Shown: positions 46,440 through 59,638, counted from the stretch's first letter. The stretch is 64,000 bases of DNA from Bolinopsis microptera (GCF_026151205.1 NC_087084.1:2084312-2148311), one strand, 5' to 3'. A program made the numbers and translations. Notes: generated by a model not told the origin, from the letters alone.

Positions 46440-47560
46440 ATTTAGTCCGGTGTGATTCAGTCGAAAATATACCTCAATCCCTACCAATTTAAGGAGTGTT
46501 TTAAACGCTCCACAGGGACTTTCAATTCACCGCCACCTGCTTTGAGGGACGGTAAAGTTATAAATTTCAGTGCAGAATTACGGTGTCCTGCCTATTTAAG
46601 CTCAAAAAAGCTCTTCCTATTTACACCCGGAGGCGCCATATAGAGAATTTCCTTGGATAGCTGTCAGTGACGTCACGAGATATGGGATTGAGCGCGTTTA
46701 CTGGTGGATATATAGCGCGTGACATTGAGCTATCATGCAGACCCGATTACGCACCATATAAGGCGTAATTAAAACTGCATCTAGCACGTGATATTTGAAA
46801 AAGCTAATACACATCCATATAAGGCGTAATTAAGAGCTTGGGTGCGGGAGTTGCAGGGAGTTGTAATAGCGTGAAATGGGTGGTAATTCGATGATTAGGG
46901 GTACACACAAGTAAAAATGTTTTTTTAAATGTGGTAAAAAAGCTAACTCTGGTTTAAGAAAAAGATGTGTGGGGACGCCGTACAGATGGCAGTGCACTGA
47001 TTTGTTGTTCAAATGGTTAGAACAAAGATTTGTCCGAACCGGCTGAAATCGTTTTTACGTTGAAAACTGTCTCGATTACCTTGTTACCTAGCTAGTAACT
47101 TGGTATGAAGAGAGAGTGCAAACCAGACGAAAGAAAGGGACGAAGTCTCGGGGATCGGGGATGCGCCTACAATGGGATGAATATATAGAGGGCCTAGGTT
47201 TGCTCCCCGATCGGCAGTCCAAAAACACATTTTCTGAAATTTCTAATTTTCAAACTTTTCATCAGCCCTACGAACACACTGTGGAATGATAAAAAAAATG
47301 CGAGCGTGCTGAATTTCACTTACAAGCATTTAAAGAAAAAATTCTTTTTAAATGATCATTTTTGTATAATTTCCGACTTGTATCTCAAAATAAGGGGTTT
47401 TATTCGCAAAACCTTCCGAAAACAATTAACGACACTGTTCGACAAACTGGCGCTTTTGATGCATAAACACATTTTTCCATTAAAAATTTATCTTCGCCGC
47501 GTTCGCCTATAAAAATTTCAAAAATATATAAAGACTTTTATTGTTCAAAATGAAACTTCA
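46440..47560. promoter_or_regulatory. PhyH-upstream spacer copy, unit 3, left side
   Basis: Same orientation as 61200-62340, with scattered 1-3 bp insertions. Keeps both CArG boxes (CCATATAAGG near 46757 and 46815) and a TATA-like end. No PhyH gene follows it to its left; it precedes the secreted-protein pseudogene, so it belongs to a unit joint. Confidence 0.6.
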
Positions 47561-47678
47561 TGAGTGCAACAAACAAACAATATGTCAAATCTCATAACCA
47601 ATAAAAACAATCAAATTGGATAAAAATCTTGTGTTAATTTTACAGTTAATTAAATTAAATTAAATTTTTTATTTTCAG

Positions 47679-48240
47679 AAGCATGTTCGGACAGCACCTT
47701 AGTAGATTGTGCGGAAGGACAAGTGTGCATTTCAACTCCGGTGGGATTCTCAGCTCTGGTCAGTGTAAATGACAAAACAGTAGAGAGCAGCACAGTTACG
47801 TTTACGTACAGTGCTTGCAGTGGGGATGCTAAAGTGGACTGCGCAAAAATCGGAGACAAAATCTTCAAAATGTACAACGGCACGGATTTTACCAACACAG
47901 TTTGGTAAAATGAGTGACTTTTGGAAAGCCAACATGGAAGAATGGGGGGAAAAAATGAATGAGCTGGGCGCACAAATGGAAAAAAAAATATGGAAAACAG
48001 CGTTTAGTGGTTTTGGGTCAATCTTTGGTGACAATTGGATAAATAATTTCGTTAAAAGAGACGAAGATGCAAACCTTGCCCACAAAAATATGCCGTTCAA
48101 CCTGCCGTCAAAGCAAAGACCTGCAGACGAAGAGGAAAACGGCAGTTCAACCGCCAGCCTCAAATCACTTTCACTGATTCTCGGGATTCAAAGAGTCAAC
48201 GATCGAAAGAACCTAATCAAAAAAACGAAACTAAACTCAC
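47679..48240 (+). pseudogene. Secreted Cys-containing protein gene, unit 3, exon 1 missing and frameshifted
   Basis: Matches exon 2 of the intact gene (56361-56908) from ACSDSTLVDCAEGQVC onward. At 47890-47905 an extra A (ACCAACACAG) shifts the frame, giving a stop after FTNTVW. Further small insertions occur downstream (for example near 47927 and 47988). Exon 1 with the signal peptide is absent: upstream of the intron remnant the sequence switches to the FN3-tail 3' flank near 47600. Confidence 0.85.
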
Positions 48241-48259
48241 GTACGCAAAAGTGAAGAGG

Positions 48260-49600
48260 GCCCGTGACCCTCAGCCCACATGGAATAAATGTTAAAAAAA
48301 ATGTAGAATTATATCTTTTATTTGTTTTAGAAAGATCACTAATGATAGCAAATTTTAGCATGTTATAGTAATAATCAGTTTAGTTAGGATTAACATAATA
48401 CTTTATTTTAAGATGTGAATACTTTAACTTGGTAAGTGGTTTTAGTTTTTTTATTTATTGAAATGAATAAACAGTAATTTTAAAATATTTCATTTATTTT
48501 TTTCCAACCAAACGTGCCTTATTCTTGCTTTTACATTAGTAATATATCATAAGGATAAATAGGGGAAGAAAGAAGAAAAGGAGGACGATCAGGAATTAAA
48601 AAAGGGGGACTGAAAGAAGGAAGAGGCAGTAGGAGAAAGTATACTGTAAAGAGTAACACAAACAGGAGCATGGAGAAGCGAAGAGAAGAAGAAGAAACGA
48701 GGAGAGGGACTTTTTAACGTAGGAGAACTCAGCACTGTCGAGTACGAGGACTATAAGACGGTGATCAACTATTTAGAGGGTTTCCACTATAGGGAGACTA
48801 AAGTAACCGGTATAGTGTGGATTCTGTACATCTGTAGGTTCTAAACGTACTGGACAATATTTTCTTAAAGATGATCTATCGAGCAAAGACAAATGGAACC
48901 ACAATTTGGGGTCGGTTTTAACGTAAATCCATTATCAGAGCAGTTATAAATACAAGCGCAATAAATTTTCATAAATAATATTATAAAAATTAAATATATT
49001 CGTCCGCAATCTTTGCTGCATGCATAATTAAACGTAAAATTCCCATATTTCCATGAAGTTGTATTGGGATAACAGAGGGCCTTTTCTGTCAATAGATTTT
49101 GATTGTTACATTGAATACATTTAAAATGAACTAAATCGAATAAATAACCACTATTTTGAATTCAATTTTGATCTTTTGCGGCCACTGATATGCCATCAAA
49201 GGACTGCTTATCTATTAAATCGACTTTTAAAACGTCAAAATAGAAACAAACAAATTTAGATCAACATCAGAGTGAGTGATTTAGTAATAATCTAACAATC
49301 TCCACTTTAAATTTTCATTACGTAGATCTTTTAATTAATTCTAGAACTACCACTGAATCTATTAAAAACAGCATTGATTACAATGGTATAAATGCCAAAA
49401 TAGCTGTAAACAATAACTGATTAAACCTTCGGAGCTGACTCAGCGTACAATAGGTCAATACCAGAATAAACGCTAACACTATCCTCAAAAAAGAATACGA
49501 GCTCGTCGTAACCCACAAAGCTACAAAGTTGAGGCTTTTTATTTCCCGAGACATTTTATACTGAATATTTGTAAAAGTGACTCACATTTACACAGTAGAA
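48260..49600. other. Degraded intergenic part of unit 3
   Basis: Counterpart of 56950-58240 with many small indels. No gene. The poly(A) and purine-rich tracts of the secreted gene are recognisable near 48290 and 48550-48720. Confidence 0.5.
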
Positions 49601-49609
49601 ATGATGACG

Positions 49610-50420
49610 TCCAACAGTTGTAAAAATGAAGTCACGGTTGTATTAGATGAGTCACACTACACAGGAAATGGATCCTGCCCCTGCATCAACGCGTGGAAAG
49701 CTCTTTGTCTGGCGACGTAAACCCACTTGTTCGCTCGAATATCCAACTTCTCCACAGTTTGCAAGGTGAGGATCCAGAATAACCTAATAAATGATTGGAA
49801 TAAATACCCTGGAATAAATACTTTATCTGGAGATTATGACGTTGGCAATTATTGGGATTGAAGAGTTAGCAAAATTTTTTTTTTCCTCAGGATTAAGCAA
49901 AATCATTTTTATTCTTAAAATATCCCACTAATTTTGAGACGATCAGATAAATCTATATTTCCCGCCCACCGAGAAGAGGTCCTCTAGTAAGAACTAACTG
50001 CGACAATCAAACACCACTCTTGAGTGTCCCATCTCGCAACTGGCGGCTCCCACTTACCAGCACGAGGGTCACCGTACCTGAGTAGTTTTAATGAAGAGGG
50101 AAGAAGGGAGGAGGGAGGGAGGGAGGGAAGGAGGGAGGGAGGAGGGAGGGGGTAGGGAGGGCGGGAGGAGGGAGGGAGGGAGGGAGGAGGGGAGGAGGTA
50201 GGGAGGAGGGAGGGTGGGGGGGAGGGAAGGGGGGAGGGAGGGAGGGAGGGGAGGGAGGCCGGAGGGAGGGAGGGGAGGGGGGAGGAGGGAGGGAGGGGGA
50301 GAGGGAGTGGAGGGCGGGAGGAGTATATATACCATATCACGTACAGAGGTCGTGTACCATCTATCCTCCTACAAGCATAGATACCATTGTTGCGTGATGT
50401 AACCCCAATCCGCATACCTG
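49610..50420 (-). pseudogene. Degraded kelch 3' exons, unit 3
   Basis: Counterpart of 58407-59638. Remnants of exon c (about 49665-49790), exon b (about 49960-50090) and exon a (about 50330-50420) are readable, but indels break every one. The CRE array is almost gone; only single TGACGTC remains near 49604. The intron repeat (about 50097-50315) is a scrambled GGGA/GGAGG tract. Confidence 0.7.
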
Positions 50421-50769
50421 AAATAAAGATCCATATTATGATTATTATTCTAAAACTTCGTTATTACTTACGTTATGGTGAACAGCTGTTTAAATTGTTT
50501 TAACATTTTAAGAAGCGAATAAGGTTTTAGTGTGGGTGCATTGGAACCATTAGATAGCCGAAGCCGATAACAAAGATTTCACGTTTTAGTTGGTTTATAA
50601 AAAAACTAAATACTATCCATCCAACAATACAAAAAATAAACTAAGTATATTATACTAACAAAAAATATTAACTGGTATAGAAACACAACGATAATGGTTA
50701 AATCCTAACCACTCACGAGGAGGTATAACAAGACCAAACTAAGAAACTAATTATAATCTTTATTTTACA

Positions 50770-52050
50770 GACTTAAACTGTCTTGGGGGTGGGTCTTGGG
50801 GTCCTTGGTCGTTGCAGGTTAAACAAAACCAAAAATGTTCCTTTCCAGTAAAATCACATCACTGAAATTATCGCAACCCAATTTTATCAATCACAGGGAC
50901 CCTCCTCAAAGGCGAATACATAGGAATGTCCGTAACCTCCTTGCCTTCTGCCTTTCCTTCTTCCTGCTGAGTTATCCTCCGTTATAAAGCCAGAATCGAG
51001 AGCTCTTCTTATCTTCTCCGAGTCATTCGGGCTCACTCATAATGCAGAACATTCGAGAGAAAGAAACAGCGGCATCATCCCACCGGGTGACATCTCACAA
51101 AAAAGTGCACTAAACCTCCCCGTTTTTTAAAATTTATCCCCCTGAACCTCCTCCACGCACTCCACCACTCTCGCCAGATTCGGCAGCCCATTTGTCCAGC
51201 TACAAAAGCCCATGCTGCGATCTTCCCTTTCCCTTTTCGCGTCCTCCCCTGCCCATGCCTTTTCCCTCCCGCACTTATGGGACCGGCAAATAACTTGAAG
51301 ACACCCTTCCTCCCTAGTAAACAACGTATCCAAGGGATGAAGGACCACAGAGAAGCGTCAGGGTAAGCAAACCCGGTGTTGGAAATACCAGATAATACCA
51401 AAGTCCCTGTGCCATTCTCCTACTCCTTCTGTCTATCACCCCCCCTCCTAGCAGCGGCTCCTTCATCAGCCACTTGCAGTGGTAGTGGTACACTCTTCTC
51501 CTCCGAGAGTTTTTTCACCTAGCCAGTGGCTCATACCCCGCACTTCTCACACCTGCCAACACAAACACCATCATCATAACAACAACACCAACAAGTGACT
51601 AAAACAGTAAACTCAAGTGTGAGGGGGTAAATTTAACCCTTGTGCGGGGGAGAGATAGTAAAATCCCACCTTTCGTTAACGATTGTCGACTACGGAAGGC
51701 AACATATTTATGAGAAATCAGTCATTTTATATTAACCTGCATATCATTCCAGTAACAGCATCCCCAGGGTATTCCCAAAAAAAACCATCCTTGGCATTCT
51801 GCCAAAAGCGTCAGGAAATGCCCATAATAAAACCCCACCACCCAAAAAATACCGCTCTAATAAGGACATCTGTTCTCTGTAGTAAACACCCGAGAGTTAT
51901 TTGTCCACCTCGGAGGGAGCCAGGAAGGTTCCTCAGTAGTGTAGCCGTGATGTGGTATTCGTGGAGGTTGGAGGAGTTGGGTGAAGTCTGTTGTGGGGTG
52001 AATTTGTGTTCTCCTGCAGTGGCCAATGACTCTAACACACACACTCTACG
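50770..52050 (-). pseudogene. Degraded PhyH gene, unit 3
   Basis: Exon 2 remnant (about 51560-50830) and exon 1 remnant (about 52030-51745) align with the intact copy but carry dozens of 1-10 bp insertions. Recognisable pieces include the CAACGATTGTCGAC tract of the intron and TGCCAAAAGCGTCAGG of exon 1. No frame survives beyond about 100 codons. Confidence 0.8.
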
Positions 52051-52189
52051 TACTGTTTTTCAACAAATATATCCGATAGAGTAGTGGAGCTAATAATAAA
52101 GTTATGGTGATTCAAAAGTATGGTAGTATTACAAATCAAATCAGACTAAAAAAAAGATATTATAGAGAAAATTATATCATGTTTATTAA

Positions 52190-53870
52190 TATTGTAATAG
52201 TTTTATTTATTATTAATACGGTCCTAGTACAGGGAGTACTTAGTACACGGGACAATGATAGCATATAGAAGGAGTGATTTAACTTAACAAACACGCTCCC
52301 CCCCCCTCACACAGGCGTGACTTTCAACTTCGCCGCCGCCCCCATCTTGAGTGATGGTAAGTTATAGATATTCCTCCAGCTGCAGAAAGTAGCGGGGTCC
52401 TGCCTATTTTATAAAAGTCAAATACTATACGGCTCTTTTCCTTCCATTCCTTCTATTGTCTACCTTCCCTAGTTTACACAACCACACCAACCCACGTACA
52501 ACCCGGAGGCCGCCATATAAGAATTTCCTTGGATATAGCCTGTCCACGTGACAGTCACGAGATATCGATTTTGAGCGCGTTTTAATAGCCCACCTACCTG
52601 GGTTGGGATTATAGCGCGTAGACAAGGAAGCTATCCATGCAGCGAACCCCATTACGTATTTATTGTACACAAGTGAGATGTTCGCACCATATTAGGGATG
52701 CCGCAGTTGCGAAACCGGGGGGCTCGAGTAGGACGTTAAAGCTGCATCTAGCACGTGATATTTGCAAAGCTAATTACACACATCCATATAAGGCGTAATT
52801 ACAGAGCTATGGAGTTGCCAGTGGAGTTTGCCGGAGTTATGTAATTATAAGCGTCACATCTGAAATTGCAATATGGGTGGAGTAAAATTCGCTGATAGCG
52901 AACATACCAGTCAATGTTTCGTTCACTACTGTAGACATTTGGTAACAAGCTAACTCCAAAACTCTGGGTTTAAGAAACCGTGTGTGAGGACGCGGCCAGG
53001 AATGGCAGTGCACTGCTTTGTTGTTAAACGATGGTTAGAAACAAACCAGATTTTGTTCCGAATCCGGCTGAAATCGTTGTTCCGTTAAAACTAACCCTGT
53101 CTCGATAATCCCCCCTACCCTTGTTACCTATTGACCGGAGGGGAGGGTGATGTCTGCTGGGGGGGGGGGTGCTGCTAGTAATCTTGGTATGAAGAGAGAG
53201 TGCAAACCAGAACCAAGTAAACGCCTCTCGGGATTGGGGAATGCAAGCCTTCAATGGGCAATGATAATAAAAAGAGGGAGGAGAGGGAGGAGGGCCCTAG
53301 GTCTCCCCAGATTCGGCGGCAGTCCAAGAAAACACATTTTTCCTTCCCTGAAAATTTCTAATGAGATACAAAAAACTTTTCACTCAAATCATCAGTCCAC
53401 CGAACACACAGCTGGGAACTGATGAAAGGAAGCGAGCGTGCTGACTCACTCTACCAGACAGAGACATTTAAACAAAGCAAATTCTTTAAATGCAAACACT
53501 TTGTCTCATTTAATTTCTATCCTTTGCTTTTCCGCGACTTGATATCCAAAATCTCAAAGTTAAGGTTTTAATTAATTTCAAAAATTTAATAAATATTTCT
53601 AAATTAAAAATTTAACTAAATATTTAATATATAATAAAATTATTCCCTAACCTTTCCGTAACAAATTAACGACAAACTGTGCGACAAACATGGCGCTTTT
53701 TTGGATCCCGATATTGATGCATAAACACCAATTTTTCTTCCATTAAGAAATTATATCTTCGCCGCCGGCGATTCGGCCCGTATAAAAATTTCTTTCAAAA
53801 ATATATAAAGACTTTTATTGTTCAAAATGAAACAGGGGAATCATAACTTCATGAGTGCAACAATATGTCA
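52190..53870. promoter_or_regulatory. Degraded PhyH-upstream spacer, unit 3
   Basis: Counterpart of about 61190-62340 inflated by many insertions, including runs of C and G (about 52300, 53160) and an AT-only insertion (about 53570-53640). CArG-like CCATATAAGG persists at about 52783. Confidence 0.6.
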
Positions 53871-53874
53871 AATC

Positions 53875-54312
53875 TCATAACCAATAAAAACAATCAAAGA
53901 CAATCAAAACACTAAAGAAATTCACTAAAAAGGAGGAACGTGTAGCAGTGCATCCGGAAAGAGTTGACACGTTTTTGGAGAGAGAGCTGGTCCAAAACCT
54001 GAAATATTTAAATTTAATTATAGAGTGTATTTAAGAATATTTCTATTGTCCAAGAGTTGTGTTTCAAATACATAACAGTTGATAGTAATAAACTGAATGT
54101 GACGACGCTTTACCAAACTTTTCAGTCCTTCATAAATTCCAATAAATTTTGTAAAATTCTCAATAATTTGTATAACCTTGGGACGTTTCAGGAGTAATGG
54201 AGACAATGTACTCAGTATTAGACTTTACAGCCTGACCGGCAATAACAGCGTCAACGTCAGAAACATTCTTTTTGAATATCGACAATCCTGTCTCTTTCCT
54301 CTTGCAGTCAAC
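53875..54312 (-). pseudogene. 3' end of an FN3/GPI-tail protein gene, unit 3, frameshifted
   Basis: Exon A (54312-54177, 136 bp) is intact and matches 62785-62650. Exon B (53998-53875) has two extra bases in GGAGAGAGAGCTGG, shifting the hydrophobic tail out of frame. The block starts where the indel-rich part of unit 3 ends, and its indel load is low. Confidence 0.6.
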
Positions 54313-55539
54313 CTGCATGTGAAATTATAAGCATGACGCATATCATCATTGCAATGTTGACCAGTTAATGTTATAATACGTACGTGTAAACGAGCCTGAC
54401 AAAATCGCTCGAGATCGAGTTTACATTACCTGGCCGGGACCTCAGGCTATTTTATGTTCATAATCATAATAGAGATTCGGCGGAATGACAGGCTGAGCGC
54501 GGCCCAGTAAGGCTGAGCGCGGCCCAGTAAGAGTTTACACCGCGGTCTGTGAAACTTGGAAAGATTGCGAAATATTATACTAAAAACGTAAGCGTTTTTA
54601 TAAAATATTTTGGGAAAGAAACATGGGTTTGGTAAATTGGGCTGCTGTAAATCATGATTTTATTGTTACAAATATTACATCTACCTCTCGTTTGTTGTTA
54701 TACGGTTATTGTTTCTGATTCACTGTTTTTTGTTTGTTAAATATTTCACTGTTTAAATTAAGGTTTGTGTTTCACTTTTTGCCAATGATATAACTGTATA
54801 TAAAGCCTATTTTTAAAAGTTTAGACTTCCGTAGGGTTTGAAAAGCCACTATCTTGTAGAATTTGAAGTTCTAACATCTGAAACATACGATTAAAAAATA
54901 AAAATTTGTATCCTTAAGAGCAAAGACTCAGAGCAGAGAAACCTTCATTTAAGTTAATCACGTTTACTTTTAGTACGGACGTGCCTCAAGAATTACTACT
55001 TTTTCCTGATTCTATAAAAAATTAGACTATTTTTTATAGTAAAATCAACATTCATGACCCGATGCACGTGCTTTCTTTGTAATTCTACTATTAGTAGTAC
55101 TACAGGATATGAAAGATTTAAGGATTAAAGGGTTGATACACTTGAAACACAAGGATATGTTTTTAAATATAGGTTGCATTTCAAAAACTACAGGACATTT
55201 GAAATAGCTATTTTGATAGTTAATAAAAATTAAGTACTTTTGACGAGCTGTAATCTCTGTTAGAGTAGCCTATCAGACCAGAACCATTCAGTCTGTACTT
55301 AGCCGGCGTGTGATCGTATTGTATTTTACACTGGCAGCAGCCAGCAACATGAAATTACTAACATATTACACAGCGTCGAGCCTTCTAGTTCATAATTATG
55401 GCAGTCTCATGTTACTAATCTTTTGTGTCTTCAGGCTCATGTATATCATGTGACTACTTTAAATATAATATGTATCATATATTAACATCACAGAGGGAGC
55501 TAGAGAAAACTTAGCAAGTTTGCTCAAACTCATAACTTT
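54313..55539. other. Intergenic stretch between units 3 and 4
   Basis: About 54313-54567 matches 62786-63052, including a doubled GGCTGAGCGCGGCCCAGTAA at about 54493-54530. The rest (about 54568-55539) is unique and AT-rich with no gene seen. Confidence 0.5.
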
Positions 55540-56014
55540 GTTAATATAAAGCGACTTACAAAGCTTCTTTGTATAACAAGTCTGCACTAATTACTAATTT
55601 TATTTGTGGTTAACTTGGAGCTAAGATTAGAGCTCATTCAGATCATGTTGGAGCATTATGTTAACTTTTTGTGGTCAGTTTATGCGTGTTTAGGTAAAAG
55701 CAGATATTTATCGCATCTGCGGAAAAATTAAGATCGAGGTCTTTGGTCTTACTCTTATCAGTGACACCTGTTTATCTGATCGCAGGATTTTTATGGGACA
55801 TATGTTGCATGAACTACAATTTTACAAGTACAAGTCAAATCTAACTACAGGTGTTAAAATTACATTTCTCTATAATATGTATATGCTATTCTTTATAGTT
55901 ATTACTACTAAGTTATGGTTACCATAGTTATTATAATAACTTATATCATAGGTTGATTTTTAGATAAGATAACAACTCTCACAACTAATTCAAATAGCAT
56001 AGTAAGACCTCACC
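55540..56014 (+). promoter_or_regulatory. Upstream region of secreted-protein gene, unit 4
   Basis: Inverted near-copy of 21309-21780. Has the 16-bp palindrome AGTTATTATAATAACT at 55926-55941, 73 bp before the ATG, preceded by ATGGTTACCAT. Confidence 0.5.
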
Positions 56015-56908
56015 ATGAGAGGAGTCCTAGTTCTACTCCTGATCTTCCTCTGCCACCACCAGACTGACGCAGTCAAGTGTAACGACGGCTGTGCTACTTT
56101 TTCAGACGTGGTTAAACAGGATGGCTCTTCTCAAAAACTTCCTGATGGACTTAGTGAGTATAGTTTAGGGTTTTTTTTGTTTGTTTGTTCAGGGAGCAGG
56201 AATGCCACATACTTCATAGGTCCAGGAGTTCTGAACTTTTAGGCAAAGTGCTAGGTTATGTGGTACAACCTAGTCAATGAGATTTTGGGTTTTCAAATTT
56301 GATAAAAATCTTGTGTTAATTTCACAGTTAATTAAATTTAATTAAATTTTTCATTCTCAGAAGCATGTTCGGACAGCACCTTAGTAGATTGTGCGGAAGG
56401 CCAAGTGTGCATTTCAACTCCGGTGGGATTCTCAGCTCTTGTCAGTGTAAATGACAAAACGGTAGAGAGCAGCGCAGTTACGTTTACGTACAGTGCTTGC
56501 AGTGGGGATGCTAAAGTGGACTGCGCAAAAATCGGAGACAAAATCTTCAAAATGTACAACGGCACGGATTTTACAACACAGTTTGGTAAAATGAGTGACT
56601 TTGGAAAGCAAATGGAAGAATGGAGGGTAAAAATGAATGAGCTGGGTGCACAAATGGAAAAAAATATGAAAACAGCGTTTAGTGGTTTTGGGTCAATCTT
56701 TGGTTACAATTGGATAAATAATTTCGTTAAAAGAGACGAAGATGCTCCCAAACCAGCAGCTATAGAACCTGCCGACAAAAATGCCGCTAAACCTGCCGTC
56801 AAAGCTAAACCTGTAGACGAAGAGGAAAACGGTGGTTCATCCGCCAGCCTCAAATCACATTCACTGATTCTCGGAGATTGCAAAGAGTCAACGATCGAAA
56901 GAACCTAA
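56015..56908 (+). CDS. Small secreted Cys-containing protein of unknown function, unit 4
   Basis: Exon 1 is 56015-56153 (139 bp), the intron GTGAGT...CTCAG is 56154-56360, and exon 2 is 56361-56908 (548 bp). They join in phase 1 to 228 residues, the same length as the unit 2 copy. The leader is MRGVLVLLLIFLCHHQTDA, followed by KCNDGC and further paired cysteines. The mid part differs a little from unit 2: WRVKMNEL replaces WGEKMNEL, and SIFGYNWINN replaces SIFGDNWINN. The Ala/Pro-rich segment contains PAAIEPADKNAAKPAVKAKP. AATAAA lies at 56974-56979. No known family is recognised. Two intact near-identical copies with conserved splice sites argue that it is functional. Confidence 0.85.
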
Positions 56909-56979
56909 TCATAGAAACGAAACTAAACTCACGTACGCAAAAGTGAAGAGGCAGTGACCCTCAGCCCACATGAAATAAA

Positions 56980-58239
56980 TGTTAAAAGAATGTAGAACAT
57001 ATCTTTTATAGTTTTAGAAAGATCACTAATGATAGCAAATTTGAGCATGGTTAATAGTAATAATCAGTTTATTAGGATTAATATAATAATTTATTTTAAG
57101 AATGTGATACTTTAACTTGGTAAGTGGTTTTAGTTTTTTTATTTTATTTGAAATGAATAAACAGTAATTTTAGATATTTCATTTATTTTTTTCCAACCAA
57201 AAGTGCCTTATTCTTGCTTTTACATTAGTAATATATCATAAGGATAAAAGGAGGGGAAGAAAGAAGAAAAGGAGGACGATCAGGAATATAAAAATAGGGG
57301 GACTGAATGAAGAAGGAGAGAGGAAGTAGGAGAGTATACTGTAAAAGGAGTAACACTAACAGGAGCAGTGGAGAGCGAAGAGAAGAAGAAGAAACGAGGA
57401 GAAGGACGTTTAAGTAGGGAGAACTCAGAACTGAGTACGAGGAACTATAAGACGGGTGTTAACTTATTTAGAGGGTTCCACTATAGGAGACTAAAGTGAC
57501 CGGGTAGTAGTTGTGATTCTGTACTTCTGTACGTTCTTAACGTACTGGACATAATTTTCTTAAAGATGATCTATAGCAAAGACAAATGGAAACAACAATT
57601 TTGGGTTCGATTTTAACGTTAATTCCATTATCATGCAGTTATAATACATCGCAATAAATTTTCATAAATAATAGTAAAAAATTAAATATATCGTCCGCAA
57701 TTTGCTGCATGCATAAGTATAACTTAATAATTCCCGTAATTCCATGAAGTTGTATTGGGATTTATGGCCTTTTCTGTCAATAGATTTTGATTGTTAACTT
57801 GATACATTTAAAATGAACTAATCGAATAAATCAACCAATATTTTGAATTCAATTTTGATCATATGCGGCATGATATGCCAATCAAAGGACTGCTTATCAA
57901 TAAAATCTACTCTTAAAACTTCAAAATATAAAACAGATCAAAATTTAGATCAACATAGAGTGATTGGATTTAGTAATAATCTAACAATCTAACTTTAAAT
58001 TTTCAATTACGTAGAATCTTTTAATTAATTCTATAACTACCACTGAACTATTAAAAACAGCATTGATTACAGATGGTATAATGCCAATATAGCTGTAAAC
58101 AATAACTGATAAACCTTCGGAGCTGACTCGTACAATAGTCATTTCCAAATAACGTCTTATCACTATCCTCAAAAAGAATACGATCTCGTCGTAAACCACA
58201 AAGCTAAAAAGTTGAGGCTTTTTATTTCCCGAGACATTT
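56980..58239. other. Intergenic sequence, unit 4
   Basis: Inverted near-copy of the 13355-14640 and 19086-20403 blocks. Purine-rich tract at about 57240-57430. No supported gene. Confidence 0.5.
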
Positions 58240-58406
58240 CATGACGTAATAGTTGTATAAATTACGTCATAGTTGTATAAATGACGTCACAAATTACAGC
58301 TGGGAAATGACGTCACAGTTGTATAAATGACGTCACATTACATCAGGGGAAATGATGACGTCACAGTTGTATAAATGACGTCACGGTTGTATTAGATGAC
58401 GTTACA
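58240..58406. repeat. CRE-type TGACGTCA array, unit 4
   Basis: Five exact TGACGTCA sites plus variants (TGACGTAA, TTACGTCA, TGACGTTA) in a spacer of AGTTGTATAAA type. Lies directly after the kelch stop codon (minus strand). Confidence 0.88.
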
Positions 58407-59638
58407 CTACAGCAGGGAAATGGATCCTGCCCCGGCATCAACGCGTGGAATGCTCATTTCTGCGACGTAAACCCACTTATTAGCTCGAATATCCAGCTTC
58501 TCCACAGTTTGTAGAGGTGAGGATCCCAGAATACCTGGAATAAATGATTGGAATAAATAACTGGAATAAATGATTTATCTGGAGATTATGACGTGGCAAT
58601 TCTTGGGATTGAAGAGTAGCAAAATTTTTGTTTTTCTCAGGATTAAGTAATCAATTTGTATTCTTAAAATATCTACACTTAATTTGACGATCTGATAAAT
58701 CAATATTTACCGCCCACAGAATAGAGGTCCTCATTAAGAACTGCGACATCAACACCAGCTCTTTGAGTGTCCATCTCAGCAACTGCGCTCCACTTATCAG
58801 CACGAGGGTCGTACCTGAGTAGGGTTTATTAATGAAGAGGGAGGGAGGGAGGGAGCGAGGGAGCGAGGGAGGGAGGGAGGGAGGGAGGGAGGGAGGGATG
58901 GAGGGAGGGAGGGATGGAGGGAGGGAGGGAGGGAGGGAGGGAGGGAGGGAGGGAGGGAGGGAGGGAGGGAGGGAGGGAGGGAGGGAGGGAGGAGGGAGGG
59001 AGGGAGGGAGGGAGGAGGGAGGGAGGGAGGGAGGGAGGGAGGGAGGGAGGGAGGGAGGGAGGGAGGGAGGGAGGGAGGGAGGGAGGGAGGGAGGGAGGGA
59101 GGGAGGGAGGGAGGGAGGGAGGGGGAGGGAGGGAGGGGGAGGGAGGGAGGGAGGGAGGGAGGGAGGGAGGGAGGGAGGGAGGGAGGGAGGGAGGGAGGGA
59201 GGGAGGGAGGGAGGGAGGGAGGGAGGGAGGGAGGGAGTGAGGGAGGAAGGGAGGGAGGGAGGGAGGGAAGGAGGGAGGGAGGGAGGGAGGGAAGGAGGGA
59301 GGGAGGGAGGGAAGGAGGGAGGGAGGGAGGGAGGGAGGGAGGGAGGGAGGGAGGGAGGGAGGGAGGGAGGGAGGGAGGGAGGGAGGGAGGGAGGGAGGGA
59401 GGGAGGGAGGGAGGGAGGAGGGAGGGAGGGAGGGAGGGAGGGAGGGAGGGAGGGAGGGAGGGAGGGAGGGAGGGAGGGAGGGAGGGAGGGAGGGAGGGAG
59501 GGAGGGAGGGGGAGGGAGGGAGAGAGGGAGGGAGGTAGGGAGGTGATTTACCTTTCTACTGTTGCTAAAGGTCGTGTACCATCCAATCCTCCTACAGCAT
59601 AGATACAATTGTTGAGTGATGTAACCCCTACCGCATAC
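58407..59638 (-). CDS. Orphan kelch-repeat 3' exons, unit 4
   Basis: Exons a (59638-59552, 87 bp), b (58814-58711, 104 bp) and c (58534-58407, 128 bp) match units 1 and 2 in size and phase, and all splice sites are kept. The product is a two-blade kelch tail ending SISLL. No upstream kelch exon is found; PhyH lies upstream on the same strand. Confidence 0.65.
58838..59545. repeat. (GGGA)n microsatellite, about 700 bp, unit 4 kelch intron
   Basis: The longest of the intron tetranucleotide tracts, roughly 2.4 times the one in unit 1 and three times that in unit 2. Long open frames on both strands are artefacts of a 12-bp periodicity. Confidence 0.95.

Noticed and set aside
58829-59608. Long PPSLPP and EGGREGG ORFs in the GGGA/TCCC tracts (also 12335-12706 and 18229-18543)
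   Set aside because: Pure tetranucleotide repeat in an intron; open in several frames on both strands.
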